Assembly (NCBI GenBank): GCA_045631485.1 | Contig: JAZQUU010000019.1 | Coordinates: 26,344 to 90,343 of the forward strand | DNA: 64,000 nucleotides | From: SIG452 sp045631485 | GTDB taxonomy: Bacteria > Bacillota > Clostridia > UMGS1840 | Reading direction: 5' to 3' | Shown here: piece by piece, positions 15,952 to 24,775 of the stretch | Layout of the letters: the number at the start of each line of letters is the position of its first letter | Position numbering within the stretch: position 1 is the first letter of the stretch | The notes under the pieces: model-generated | The model's input: the letters and a program-made list of their open reading frames with translations, nothing else | Databases searched by the model: none | What the model was told of the DNA's origin: nothing | Program-made: the position numbers and the translations under genes

Positions 15952-16827
15952 TTAATATGAGGTGGGACGGGTGTTTTCCCGAAACTGTTTGGGCGTGATA
16001 TTTTTATGCTTCTTAAATTTGGAAATAAAATAACTGGAGGTGGAAAAGCCACAAGTATATGCGATTTCCGTGATGCTTTTATCGGTGGAAAGCAACAGCT
16101 TTTCCGCTTCCCGAAATCTTAACATATTGATATACTCACTAAAGGATTTTCCCATTGTTTTTTTGAAGATATAAGAAAAATAATGATAACTTACGTTGCA
16201 ATATTTCGCCACTTCGTCCTCTGTTACTGTGTCAAAATTATTATCCATATATAACACAGCAGTTTTCACAATATCAGGAATCACATTCCCGCCGGAGAAC
16301 ACGTTACTGTTGTGCCAATAGCGAAAAATCCCTGTAAAGATTTTTAAAATGTTGGCACGGATCACCAGTTCAAACGCAGGAATCTTGCTCTCCCATTCTT
16401 CCATAATTTCCATCACCAACTGATGCACATCGGTGTCGCTTAATACATCCTTATGAAACACCTGCTGTTGCGAATCGCCTGACAGAAAAGGAAAAACATA
16501 TTTGAATTCAAACAAAGAATTTTCATCAGCGTATAAAATCTGGGGTAAAAATTTGATACAGATATGGGTGGAGTGTCTGTTGAATGTCAAGGAGTGAGAC
16601 ACCTTGGAATTCACGATAATCAAATCCCCTGTCACAAAAGGACATTGTTCCCCATTGAGCCATACATAGCCGTCGGTATCCAACGCATATAACAATTCAA
16701 TATAGTCGTGAGAATGATGAAGATCCGGAATTTGTTTGGTTGCTCCTTCCACCTTACACTCCAAACAATGAATCCAACTCTTCATGCCATTGATAATAAA
16801 TGGCTTTTCTGTGAAAGAATTTATCAT
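15952..16827 (-). CDS. AraC-family transcriptional regulator
   Basis: 291 residues: an N-terminal cupin-like sensing domain (about 20-150, with HHSHDYIELLYAL and GDLIIVNSKVSHSL) and a C-terminal AraC/XylS DNA-binding domain with two helix-turn-helix motifs (about 190-285; ITEIAYTCGFSTSSYFISKF is the second). GAGG lies before the ATG. It is transcribed divergently from the sugar operon starting at 16952 across a 124 nt AT-rich gap, the classic layout for a local carbohydrate-responsive activator of that operon. Confidence 0.93.
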   Translation of the reverse strand: MINSFTEKPFIINGMKSWIHCLECKVEGATKQIPDLHHSHDYIELLYALDTDGYVWLNGEQCPFVTGDLIIVNSKVSHSLTFNRHSTHICIKFLPQILYADENSLFEFKYVFPFLSGDSQQQVFHKDVLSDTDVHQLVMEIMEEWESKIPAFELVIRANILKIFTGIFRYWHNSNVFSGGNVIPDIVKTAVLYMDNNFDTVTEDEVAKYCNVSYHYFSYIFKKTMGKSFSEYINMLRFREAEKLLLSTDKSITEIAYTCGFSTSSYFISKFKKHKNITPKQFRENTRPTSY

Positions 16828-16951
16828 AACTTTTTCCTCAAATCGTAAAAAATTGATATTTTCAGGTAAATCTATTATATCACATAATTTTTCAATATGC
16901 TATACTAAAATTGAAAAAAATTCAAAAAATTAATTTTTTTGGAGGAAAATT

Positions 16952-18019
16952 ATGAGTAAAAAATTAAAAGTAGGTCTGATTGGCCTCGGCGGCATTATGA
17001 CAGAAACCCACATGCGTGCATACAAAGACAATGACGATGTGGAAATTGTAGCAATTTGCGATATTCTGCCCGAAAAAATCGAACGTCTGCAAAACAGATA
17101 CGGTCTCGATACTGCTCACACATACACCGATTATAAAGAATTATTAAAAAATGAAACCTTAGACTATGTTGACATTGCTACCCCCAACTACCTGCATTCC
17201 ATCATTGCTGTGGATGCATTAAATAGCGGTGTGAATGTATTCTGTGAAAAACCGGATGCAATTTCTGTTTCTGAAGCACTTCGTATGAAAGAAGCTGCAG
17301 AAAAGAACGAAAAACATCTGATGGTTATGAGAAATAACCGTTATCGTTCCAAATCTGTTTACTTAAAGAATTATATTGAAGAAGGCTCTATGGGCGAAGT
17401 TTACTGCGGTCGCTGCGGTTGGCAGAGACGTCGTGGCATCCCCGGTAAAGGCGGCTGGGTCACCACCAAAGAACAGTCCGGCGGCGGTCCGTTAATCGAC
17501 TTGGGCGTTCATATGATTGACCTTGCAATCTGGCTGATGGGTAACCCCACTCCCGTGGCAGTTTCCGGTGCTACCTATTGCAAATTTGCAGATTCCAACG
17601 TTTCCGACTCCATTCATTCCGGTTTCGGCGTGGCAAAAGAAGATGGTATTTTCGACGTGGAAGACTTAGCAATGGGCTTTATCAAATTTGATAACGGTGC
17701 TTGTCTGCAGGTGGAATGTTCCTGGGCTTCCAACATTGAACAGGAAAATGTTTTCGTGGAACTGCGTGGTACCAAAGCCGGTGCTGTAATGACCGACGAA
17801 ACCATCAAAGTGTTCACCGAAAAAGACGGTGTGTTGGAAGATATTCTTCCCAAACTGTCCGATGGCCCCAACGCTCACATTGACAACATCAACCACTTTA
17901 TTAAAGTATTAAAAGATGGCGAAAAACCCAACTTTACTCCCATTCAGGGCGTGAATATGATTAAGATTTTAGAAGCAATGTATGAATCCGCAGAAACCGG
18001 ATTTGAAGTAAGATTATAG
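16952..18019 (+). CDS. Gfo/Idh/MocA family oxidoreductase
   Basis: 355 residues. An N-terminal Rossmann fold opens KVGLIGLGGIMTETH; the family EKP motif reads FCEKPDAIS (about residues 96-104), followed by the C-terminal alpha/beta substrate domain with GGPLIDLGVHMIDLAIW, which carries the usual catalytic Asp/His pair. Such enzymes oxidise or reduce a sugar hydroxyl or ketone with NAD(P). First gene of a four-gene operon (13 nt to the ThuA-like gene). Ribosome binding site TTGGAGGAAAATT. Substrate unknown; a sugar or glycoside is expected from the neighbours. Confidence 0.93.
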   Translation: MSKKLKVGLIGLGGIMTETHMRAYKDNDDVEIVAICDILPEKIERLQNRYGLDTAHTYTDYKELLKNETLDYVDIATPNYLHSIIAVDALNSGVNVFCEKPDAISVSEALRMKEAAEKNEKHLMVMRNNRYRSKSVYLKNYIEEGSMGEVYCGRCGWQRRRGIPGKGGWVTTKEQSGGGPLIDLGVHMIDLAIWLMGNPTPVAVSGATYCKFADSNVSDSIHSGFGVAKEDGIFDVEDLAMGFIKFDNGACLQVECSWASNIEQENVFVELRGTKAGAVMTDETIKVFTEKDGVLEDILPKLSDGPNAHIDNINHFIKVLKDGEKPNFTPIQGVNMIKILEAMYESAETGFEVRL

Positions 18020-18032
18020 GAGGAAGTACACA

Positions 18033-18737
18033 ATGAAAGTGCTTGTATGGGATGATGATTCCTACTTAAACAACCCGGCGGCAATTGATATGCACCCCAA
18101 CGGAATTCGAAATACCATCGCAAACTTTTTAAAATGTGATGATATCGAAGTTACCACCGCAGTATTATCCGATGAAGATTGTGGCTTCACCGAAGAAGTG
18201 CTTCGTGAAACCGATGTATTGATCATCTGGTCTCACGGCGGTAATGAAAAAATTCCCGATCCTATCGTGGAACGTGTCTGGAACCACATTTTAGGCGGTA
18301 TGGGTCTGATTGCCCTGCATTCCTCTCACTTTAATAAAATTTTCAGAAAACTGATGGGTACCTCCTGCACCTTAAAATGGAGAATGAATGTGAAAGAACG
18401 TTTATGGACCATCGCTCCCAACCATCCGATTGCTCAGGGTGTGGACGAAACTTTCGCATTGGAAGCAGAAGAAATGTACGGTGAACCGTTTGGTATCCCC
18501 AATCCTGATGAAGTGTTATTCTTAGGTTGGTTTGCAGGTGGCGAAGTGTTCAGAAGCGGTTGCACCTTTACCAGAGAAAACGGTAAAATTTTCTACTTCC
18601 AGCCCGGTCACGAAGACAATGCAGCATACTACAATGAAAACATTCAGAAAATTATCAAAAATGCTGTCAAATGGGCTTGTCCCTTACGTAAAAATATTGT
18701 ACTGGATTGTCCTCATCAGGAAGCTTTGGAACAATAA
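18033..18737 (+). CDS. ThuA-like protein
   Basis: 234 residues of the ThuA family (class I glutamine amidotransferase-like fold): DVLIIWSHGGNEKIPD, then GLIALHSSHFNKIFRKLMGT, and the C-terminal IFYFQPGHEDN. In rhizobia ThuA works with the oxidoreductase ThuB in trehalose use; ThuA-like proteins recur with Gfo/Idh/MocA enzymes in sugar operons. The biochemical role is not settled; recent work ties such sets to 3-keto-glycoside processing (from memory). AGGAGG precedes the start. It is flanked by a dehydrogenase and an isomerase-like gene. Confidence 0.88.
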   Translation: MKVLVWDDDSYLNNPAAIDMHPNGIRNTIANFLKCDDIEVTTAVLSDEDCGFTEEVLRETDVLIIWSHGGNEKIPDPIVERVWNHILGGMGLIALHSSHFNKIFRKLMGTSCTLKWRMNVKERLWTIAPNHPIAQGVDETFALEAEEMYGEPFGIPNPDEVLFLGWFAGGEVFRSGCTFTRENGKIFYFQPGHEDNAAYYNENIQKIIKNAVKWACPLRKNIVLDCPHQEALEQ

Positions 18738-18793
18738 TTACAAATTCATTAGCCTGTGTCTGATATCATACAGGCGGAAAGGTCAGAACTATT

Positions 18794-19762
18794 ATGGAAC
18801 TTTCTGTTATGTCACCTGTTTTAAACGCAATGAGCCTGGAAGATGCCATTCGTTACTTAAGTGAACTGGGCGTAGATAGTATGGAAATCGGTGCCGGCGG
18901 TTATCCCGGAAAAGTGCACTTAGATCCCAAAGAATATCTTGCAAATCCTCAGAAAATTGAAGATTTGAAGGCTCTTTTGGCAAAATATAATATGAAACTT
19001 TCTGCAGTTGCCTGCCACGGAAATCCCATCCATCCCAACAAAGAAATTGCTTTAGCATATCACAACGATTTTGTGGATGCAATGAAGGTTGCAGCTCAGT
19101 TGGGCGTGGATACCATTATTGGTTTTTCCGGCTGTCCCGGTGATTGCGAAACCTCTCAGTATCCCAACTGGGTTACCTGTGCGTGGCCGCCGGAATATCT
19201 GGATATGTTAAACTGGCAGTGGAATGAAGTGTTAATCCCCTACTGGAAGGAAACTGCAAAACTGGCAGAAGAAATCGGTATCAAGAAAATTGCATTTGAA
19301 ATGCATCCCGGCTTTATGGTATATAATCCCCCCACCCTCTTAAAATTAAGAGAAGCGGTTGGTGATATCATTGGTGCAAACGTGGACCCCAGCCATCTGT
19401 TTTGGCAAGGAATTGATCCCTGCGAAGCAATCAAGATGTTAAAAGGTGCCATTTATCATTTCCACGCAAAAGATACCAAAATTGACGAAACCAACACCAA
19501 AACCACCGGTGTATTGGATACTACCAACGATTACGCACAATTGGCGGAAAGAAGCTGGATTTTCAGAACAGTTGGTTACGGACACGGCAAAGAAGTGTGG
19601 AATAATATTATCAGCGCTTTAAAAACCGTGGGATATGACGGTGCCATCTCCATCGAACACGAAGACGGCTTGATGGCTCCCTTAGAAGGTCTGAAAAAAG
19701 CAATTGCTTTCCTAAAAGAAGTTATCATTTACGAAAGCGCAGGTGAAATGTGGTGGGTGTAA
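18794..19762 (+). CDS. Sugar phosphate isomerase/epimerase-like TIM barrel protein
   Basis: 322 residues of the xylose isomerase-like TIM barrel family (AP endonuclease 2 superfamily). Metal-binding residues are suggested by KIAFEMHPGFMVYNPP, GANVDPSHLFWQG, YHFHAKDTKI and SIEHEDGLM near the C-terminus, the usual E/D/H/E set. Family members isomerise or epimerise sugars or keto-sugars, and some cleave keto-glycosides. It follows the ThuA-like gene by 56 nt and precedes a second dehydrogenase, suggesting a pathway working on an oxidised sugar. Confidence 0.9.
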   Translation: MELSVMSPVLNAMSLEDAIRYLSELGVDSMEIGAGGYPGKVHLDPKEYLANPQKIEDLKALLAKYNMKLSAVACHGNPIHPNKEIALAYHNDFVDAMKVAAQLGVDTIIGFSGCPGDCETSQYPNWVTCAWPPEYLDMLNWQWNEVLIPYWKETAKLAEEIGIKKIAFEMHPGFMVYNPPTLLKLREAVGDIIGANVDPSHLFWQGIDPCEAIKMLKGAIYHFHAKDTKIDETNTKTTGVLDTTNDYAQLAERSWIFRTVGYGHGKEVWNNIISALKTVGYDGAISIEHEDGLMAPLEGLKKAIAFLKEVIIYESAGEMWWV

Positions 19763-19770
19763 CACATACT

Positions 19771-20817
19771 ATGGGCATTATCGGCTTCGGAAGTATGGCA
19801 AGACAACACTACCAGATGTTAATCGGTTATGACCGTGTTACCATCAAAGGGATTTATGACCCCGACCAGAATGCCTGCGACCACGCCAAAGAAAGAAACT
19901 TAGAGGTTTATCCCTCACAGGAAGCCATTCTTTCTGATAAAGAAATTGATATCATTTTAGTGGCAACCACCAACGATGCACATAAAACTGTTGTAATCGA
20001 TGCTCTTCGTGCAGGAAAACACGTTATTTGTGAAAAACCTGTTACCATTTCTTCCGAAGAATTACTCGAAATTATGGATGTTGTGAAAGAAACCGGCAAG
20101 GTGTTCACCATCGACCAGAACCGTCGTACCAACCGTGATTTCGTGCTGATGAAGAGAAAAGTGGAAGAAGGTGCAATCGGACAACCTTATGTGATTGAAT
20201 CCCGTGTGGAAGGTTCCCGTGGTATGCCTTCCGGTTGGAGAACCTTAAAATCTCTTGGTGGCGGTATGATGCTGGACTGGGGTGTTCACCTCATCGACCA
20301 GCTGATGTATATGATTCCCCAAAAAGTTACTCAGATTTACTGCAAAATGTTAAGCGTGCAGTATCCTGAAGTGGATGACAATTTCCATTTGATGATGACC
20401 TTTGAAGACGGATTGACCGCTATCGTGGAAGTGGGCACAAACCACTATATCCCACACCCCCGATGGTATGTGATGGGTGAAAAAGGAACTCTGCAGATTG
20501 ACAGTTGGGACTGCGACGGCAAAATCGTTCGTTGCACCGACACTGAAGTACAATGGGAAGAAGAAATCTTCTATACTATGGCAGGTCCCACCAAAACTAT
20601 GGCACCTCGTAACGACAACTGCACCGAAACCATTCCGTTAAGCCTGCCTGAAGGCGTAACCGATGATGTAACCGTGGTGTATGACCAGTTTACCGATGCC
20701 ATCGAAGGTAAAGCAAAACTGACCATCACTCCCGAACAGGCACTTCGCGTGATGTATGTGATGGAAGCAGCATTCCGGTCTGCAAGCGAGAAAAAATCTA
20801 TTGATGTGTCTATCTAA
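19771..20817 (+). CDS. Gfo/Idh/MocA family oxidoreductase (second)
   Basis: 348 residues from ATG 19771 (MGIIGFGSMARQHY, an immediate Rossmann motif); a GTG at 19750 would add seven residues but overlaps the upstream stop. The EKP motif reads ICEKPVTIS and the substrate-domain motif GGGMMLDWGVHLIDQLMY. Its sequence differs clearly from the first enzyme of the operon, so the two probably act on different steps, for example oxidation at one end of the pathway and reduction at the other. Last gene of the operon, closed by a terminator. Confidence 0.92.
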   Translation: MGIIGFGSMARQHYQMLIGYDRVTIKGIYDPDQNACDHAKERNLEVYPSQEAILSDKEIDIILVATTNDAHKTVVIDALRAGKHVICEKPVTISSEELLEIMDVVKETGKVFTIDQNRRTNRDFVLMKRKVEEGAIGQPYVIESRVEGSRGMPSGWRTLKSLGGGMMLDWGVHLIDQLMYMIPQKVTQIYCKMLSVQYPEVDDNFHLMMTFEDGLTAIVEVGTNHYIPHPRWYVMGEKGTLQIDSWDCDGKIVRCTDTEVQWEEEIFYTMAGPTKTMAPRNDNCTETIPLSLPEGVTDDVTVVYDQFTDAIEGKAKLTITPEQALRVMYVMEAAFRSASEKKSIDVSI

Positions 20818-20843
20818 TATCAGATAACATCACCATAAACAAC

Positions 20844-20880
20844 AAAAAAGACGAAATTCGTAATGAATTTCGTCTTTTTT
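20844..20880 (+). terminator. Terminator of the sugar operon
   Basis: AAAAAAGACGAAATTC, 5 nt loop, GAATTTCGTCTTTTTT. Confidence 0.93.
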
Positions 20881-20881
20881 A

Positions 20882-21143
20882 TATTATCATTTAACGAGAG
20901 AATAAAGAAACCGAATCAAAAAGCGCCTTGATAGTACCCAAAGCCGCACCGAGTGTACGGCGAGTGGCGAGCTTTTTTCGTTATGCGCCCTTTATCAAGT
21001 CCGTTCAACGCAGAGAAAAGGGCTTAGACTGAACCAATCTTGCCCGTAAGGGAATACCCGAAGGCGTACAAAGGTACACCGAGAGGCACAATTGATTCAG
21101 AGCAAAAAGCATTTTCAATCAAATTTCGTACCATACGAAATTT
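20882..21143. other. Non-coding stretch with repeat-like fragments
   Basis: No credible gene. It contains CAAAGGTACACCGAGAGGC, similar to the tail GGTACGCCGAG of the palindromic repeats at 3256 and 6595, plus GTACGGCGAGTGGCGAGC, and a perfect palindrome AAATTTCGTA-CCA-TACGAAATTT at 21121-21143. Its base composition is richer in GC than the nearby spacers. Possibly a decayed repeat or an unrecognised RNA. Confidence 0.4.
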
Positions 21144-21155
21144 CACCTTATAAAA

Positions 21156-21187
21156 CAAAAAGCATGAATTTTACTCCATGCTTTTTG
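21156..21187 (-). terminator. Terminator of the GH89 gene
   Basis: Minus strand CAAAAAGCATG and CATGCTTTTTG form an 11 bp stem 29 nt after the stop codon. Confidence 0.85.
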
Positions 21188-21215
21188 CGTTCTAAGTTCT
21201 TTTATCAAGTCGAAA

Positions 21216-23393
21216 TTACTTCCAGAATTTGATGGAAGCTTCACAAGCCTTGCGAAGGTCGCCGGAGGGCTTGGTACGATAATTTTCGGTTGCCAGGGTG
21301 AATACATAATCCTGCTCGGTAAAGCTGATATTGGGTTCCAATCCCTGATTTTCTCTTCCGAAATGTAAGGACAGCCAAGTGAAGTAAGCAGTCCAACGGC
21401 GTTTGTAATAGCCGGAGAGCATACCGTCATATTCACGGAATGCATAGTCTCTTAAACGGAAACGTCCGGGTTTACCGCACCACAGCGTCATCATATTTTT
21501 CACATTATATTCAAAGAGTCTCTTTTCGGTATCATTTCTGCCGTAGTCTCTTGCTCTCTGAATCCAAGCACCCAGTAAGGTGTGTTCGTTGGTACGAACC
21601 ACAGCTTCCTGAATGTCATACAGTTTTAAGAAGCGGCGCACTTCTTTTTCAAACTGAGCACGTTTGCCTGCTTTGTAGGTGGTTTTCATTGCTTCAATGA
21701 TTTCCCAACCATAGTCGGCATTTGCCTGACGACACAGTTCCATTAAGTCGAAACGATAGCATTCGTTATCTTTTAATTTATCGTATTCTTTGAGCATCAG
21801 TTTGGTTGCAGTCTGCAGAATTTCGATGGGGTACGGGCTTCCGTGACGGGATTCAAACCAACCAACGGTACGAACATTCAGATTGGGGCAAGTACACAGA
21901 GAGGAGGATTTACTTGCATTGTATGCAAAGCCTTTCCACAAAGTGTAAATATTTTCGATAACCAAATCATATGCTTGTTTAATATTTTCGTTATAGTAGC
22001 CGTATCTTGCTTTAAAGAATCTTTCCACGAAATCGTCCTGTTTCAAGGGCTTTTCACGGATAGTATTGGATGCTAAGATATCGTAGATAATTTCGTCGGT
22101 TTCGATCCCTTCCATTGCCATACCGATACCAACCAACATATCGTTTAAGGAACCGGGTTCCAGTAATTCGAAAGGCTGATTTAAAAACTCGGGAATGTTT
22201 GCGCTGAAACGCTGAACGCCGCCGAAGTTACCGATCTGCATATACATATAGGGATAATCGCCAAACAGTTCTTTTGCGGTGTTTACCACACGGTCACCGG
22301 AAAGCAGACCGATTAACACTTCTTCGTGGTTCAACACTTCCAGAAGTTCCTGTCTGGGATTGCCAACCCAACCCTGATAGAACCAAACATTACCGTCGGA
22401 ATATTTCTTCATGGTTTCGATATTGGTTTTGGAATATGCTTCAATATCAATGCCGTCGGTAATACCGCCTTCGTGGAAGGGGTCGCCGCCGAAATAATGG
22501 ATTTCGCCGAAATGTTCTTTGGTTTTTCTGTAATAGATTTCTGCCATTCTGTCATATAAGGGGTCGTTCACGTCGATGAGCGGAGGACGGTCACCCTTCT
22601 GTGCCAGATTCCAGGTACCCTGTGCATAAATTTTCGCTTCGGGATATTTGTCGCAGATATTGTTGGGCACTTTTCCGTAGAATGCGGGACGGATAACATC
22701 ACCGCCGAACTCACGCAGACGTTCGGTCATTTTGTTTGCCAACATTTTCTGGTCTTCGTACCACCAAGCAGGAATATCACCGCCAAATTCGCTGATATTA
22801 CCCATAATCTGCCAGGGCAACATACCTGCGCCACAGATATCATCGTTGGCTTCTGTTTCGGTATAGCCGATTTCCATCAGCATATCTCTCCACACGATTT
22901 CGTGACCCAATTGGTTTAACACCAGGTTAATCCCTGCAAGTAACATCCAGTCAATCAGTTTTTCGTACTGTTCCCATTTCCAGTAAATGCAGGTGTAAAC
23001 ATAGGTACAGTAGTTCATAAAGTAACGGTATAAGAATACCGATTTATTTTCAATCACTTCGCCAACTTTCGGCGGCTTTTTCGGTAACGCTTTCACATCC
23101 TGGGTGATAGGACCGAAAAATACGTGACATTTTTCTTTTAAGTATGTATTAAAAGCAACTGCGGCTGCAACACCGGAAGTTGCTTCAATCACAACCTTGC
23201 CGTCCTGATCGTACATTTTATATTGGTCCATACCGGTTTTTTCTTCTGCAATCTGTTTGATTACAAAATTGTTCCGATAAGCTTTGGAGCCGGTAACACG
23301 TTCGATTAAATCCAGCACCGCTTCTTCTTTCAAAGTAGTGCCGAGGTTTTGCTTTTTGACATTTGCAATTTTGTCGAAAACTTTTTTATCCAT
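21216..23393 (-). CDS. GH89 family alpha-N-acetylglucosaminidase, no signal peptide
   Basis: 725 residues related to human NAGLU and bacterial GH89 enzymes, which remove terminal alpha-linked GlcNAc from mucin-type glycans or heparan fragments. Family landmarks: RYFMNYCTYVYTCIYWKWEQ, the acid/base glutamate in GGDPFHEGG (about E308) and the second catalytic glutamate in GIGMAMEGIETDE (about E428), matching the human E316 and E446 regions. The start at 23393 (MDKKVFDKIANV) has GAGAGG upstream. There is no signal peptide or C-terminal carbohydrate-binding module, so it should act in the cytoplasm on imported oligosaccharides. It has its own promoter and terminator. Confidence 0.92.
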   Translation of the reverse strand: MDKKVFDKIANVKKQNLGTTLKEEAVLDLIERVTGSKAYRNNFVIKQIAEEKTGMDQYKMYDQDGKVVIEATSGVAAAVAFNTYLKEKCHVFFGPITQDVKALPKKPPKVGEVIENKSVFLYRYFMNYCTYVYTCIYWKWEQYEKLIDWMLLAGINLVLNQLGHEIVWRDMLMEIGYTETEANDDICGAGMLPWQIMGNISEFGGDIPAWWYEDQKMLANKMTERLREFGGDVIRPAFYGKVPNNICDKYPEAKIYAQGTWNLAQKGDRPPLIDVNDPLYDRMAEIYYRKTKEHFGEIHYFGGDPFHEGGITDGIDIEAYSKTNIETMKKYSDGNVWFYQGWVGNPRQELLEVLNHEEVLIGLLSGDRVVNTAKELFGDYPYMYMQIGNFGGVQRFSANIPEFLNQPFELLEPGSLNDMLVGIGMAMEGIETDEIIYDILASNTIREKPLKQDDFVERFFKARYGYYNENIKQAYDLVIENIYTLWKGFAYNASKSSSLCTCPNLNVRTVGWFESRHGSPYPIEILQTATKLMLKEYDKLKDNECYRFDLMELCRQANADYGWEIIEAMKTTYKAGKRAQFEKEVRRFLKLYDIQEAVVRTNEHTLLGAWIQRARDYGRNDTEKRLFEYNVKNMMTLWCGKPGRFRLRDYAFREYDGMLSGYYKRRWTAYFTWLSLHFGRENQGLEPNISFTEQDYVFTLATENYRTKPSGDLRKACEASIKFWK

Positions 23394-23446
23394 AAAAAGT
23401 ACCTCTCTTTGCCCTGTTCTCTGATAGGACATATTTTCCATTACAT

Positions 23447-23475
23447 AGTATAATATATTATTCGCGTTTTTTCAA
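23447..23475 (-). promoter_or_regulatory. Promoter of the GH89 gene
   Basis: Minus strand TTGAAA (23475-23470), 17 nt, TATACT (23452-23447). Confidence 0.75.
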
Positions 23476-23510
23476 CCCGAAAATGTGCTAATTATATGAC
23501 ATAATATCTG

Positions 23511-24437
23511 CTAAAATACGCCTGCAGACAAATACCGTTCTCCCGTGTCCGGCAAAAGCACCACAATATTTTTTCCTTTGTTTTCTTCCCGCTTACCAAC
23601 CGCTACGGCACCAAAAAGTGCTGCACCGGAAGAAATCCCGGAAAGTATTCCCTCGGTTTTCCCCAGTTCTGCCGCATACTGATAAGCATTTTCGTCGGAA
23701 ACCGTGATAATTTCGTCATAAATTTTGGTATCCAATGCATCGGGAACAAAGCCTGCACCAATTCCCTGAATTTTATGTGCACCACTCATATTCTTTGATA
23801 AAACGGGTGATTTTTCGGGTTCTACTGCAATAATTTTCACATGGGGATTTTTTTCTCGCAGATACTTCCCTGCTCCGCTGATGGTACCGCCGGTTCCCAC
23901 ACCTGCCACAAAGATATCCACCTTGCCGTCAAGAGCTTCCCAGATTTCGGGGCCCGTGGTTTCATAATGTGCCTTGGGATTGGAGGGATTGGCAAACTGG
24001 TCGGGAATAAAACTCATAGGGATTTCTTCTGCAAGTTCTTTGGCTTTGGCAATGGAGCCTTTCATACCAAGGGCTCCGTCTGTCAACACCAGTTCTCCCC
24101 CGTAAGCCTTCATCAGCATTTTGCGCTCTTCCGACATAGTTTCGGGCATTACGATAATGGTGCGATATCCTTTTTGAGAAGCAATCATACAAAGACCGAT
24201 TCCGGTATTGCCGCTGGTGGGTTCAATAATAACCGAACCCGGTTTCAGTTTTCCCGATTGCTCCGCATCTTCAATCATTTTCTTTGCCACACGGTCTTTT
24301 GCGCTCCCGCCGGGGTTAAAGGATTCCAGTTTTGCATAAACTGCCGAAGAAAGTCCTTTGGTCTTCTCTATTTTTTTCAGTCGTAAAAGAGGGGTGTTCC
24401 CCACTAATTCTTCTACCGAATTGTAAATTTTTTGCAT
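23511..24437 (-). CDS. cysK: Cysteine synthase (O-acetylserine sulfhydrylase)
   Basis: 308 residues of the PLP fold type II family. K47 in GGSAKDRVA is the PLP lysine, EPTSGNTGIGL binds the substrate/PLP phosphate region, and VGTGGTISGAGKYL is the glycine-rich phosphate cradle. It makes L-cysteine from O-acetylserine and sulfide in the cytoplasm. The start at 24437 (MQKIYNSVEELVGNTPLL) has AAAGGAGA upstream; the frame is open to 24458. Single gene with its own promoter. Confidence 0.95.
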   Translation of the reverse strand: MQKIYNSVEELVGNTPLLRLKKIEKTKGLSSAVYAKLESFNPGGSAKDRVAKKMIEDAEQSGKLKPGSVIIEPTSGNTGIGLCMIASQKGYRTIIVMPETMSEERKMLMKAYGGELVLTDGALGMKGSIAKAKELAEEIPMSFIPDQFANPSNPKAHYETTGPEIWEALDGKVDIFVAGVGTGGTISGAGKYLREKNPHVKIIAVEPEKSPVLSKNMSGAHKIQGIGAGFVPDALDTKIYDEIITVSDENAYQYAAELGKTEGILSGISSGAALFGAVAVGKREENKGKNIVVLLPDTGERYLSAGVF

Positions 24438-24478
24438 AACTATTTCTCCTTTCATCAAGGAATATCAAATTCCCATTC

Positions 24479-24507
24479 AGTATAGCATAGTTTTCCCAAA
24501 ATTGCAA
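24479..24507 (-). promoter_or_regulatory. Promoter of cysK
   Basis: Minus strand TTGCAA (24507-24502), 17 nt, TATACT (24484-24479). Confidence 0.65.
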
Positions 24508-24631
24508 TAAAAACATACAAATCTGTCACATACTTGGCAAAGCTTACTTTCTGAAAATACACGAAATCAATAGTTTCATTTTATTTTTAAGATAAATTTG
24601 GAGGTTTCTTCATAATTTCCCCCAATAGATA

Positions 24632-24661
24632 TTGACAAAATCCGGGATTTAGTGATACAAT
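24632..24661 (+). promoter_or_regulatory. Promoter of fhs
   Basis: TTGACA (24632-24637), 18 nt, TACAAT (24656-24661). Confidence 0.8.
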
Positions 24662-24671
24662 ATTATGTAAT

Positions 24672-24745
24672 ATGGGATTTGTGTCCGATGGGCGTTACTT
24701 CGCTTGGTTTGACCTGTTAACATTCGGCCATCTTCGTCCCGTAAA
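24672..24745 (+). promoter_or_regulatory. Structured leader RNA of fhs, class unknown
   Basis: Between the promoter and fhs lies a foldable segment: TATGGGA pairs with TCCCGTA at the outside and CGATGG with CCATC inside, enclosing CTTCGC and TGTTAAC elements. Folate (THF) and ZTP riboswitches are known before fhs, but I could not match their conserved cores with confidence. No terminator is visible, so any control would be on translation. Confidence 0.4.
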
Positions 24746-24775
24746 CAAACAGAAAAATCAGGAAGGTATATCAAA

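Noticed and set aside
19750..19770. GTG start for the second Gfo/Idh/MocA enzyme
   Set aside because: It overlaps the upstream stop and adds residues before the Rossmann motif; the ATG at 19771 begins exactly at the usual N-terminus.
24672..24745. Definite THF or ZTP riboswitch
   Set aside because: The gene context fits, but I could not locate the conserved core of either class, so only a structured leader is claimed.
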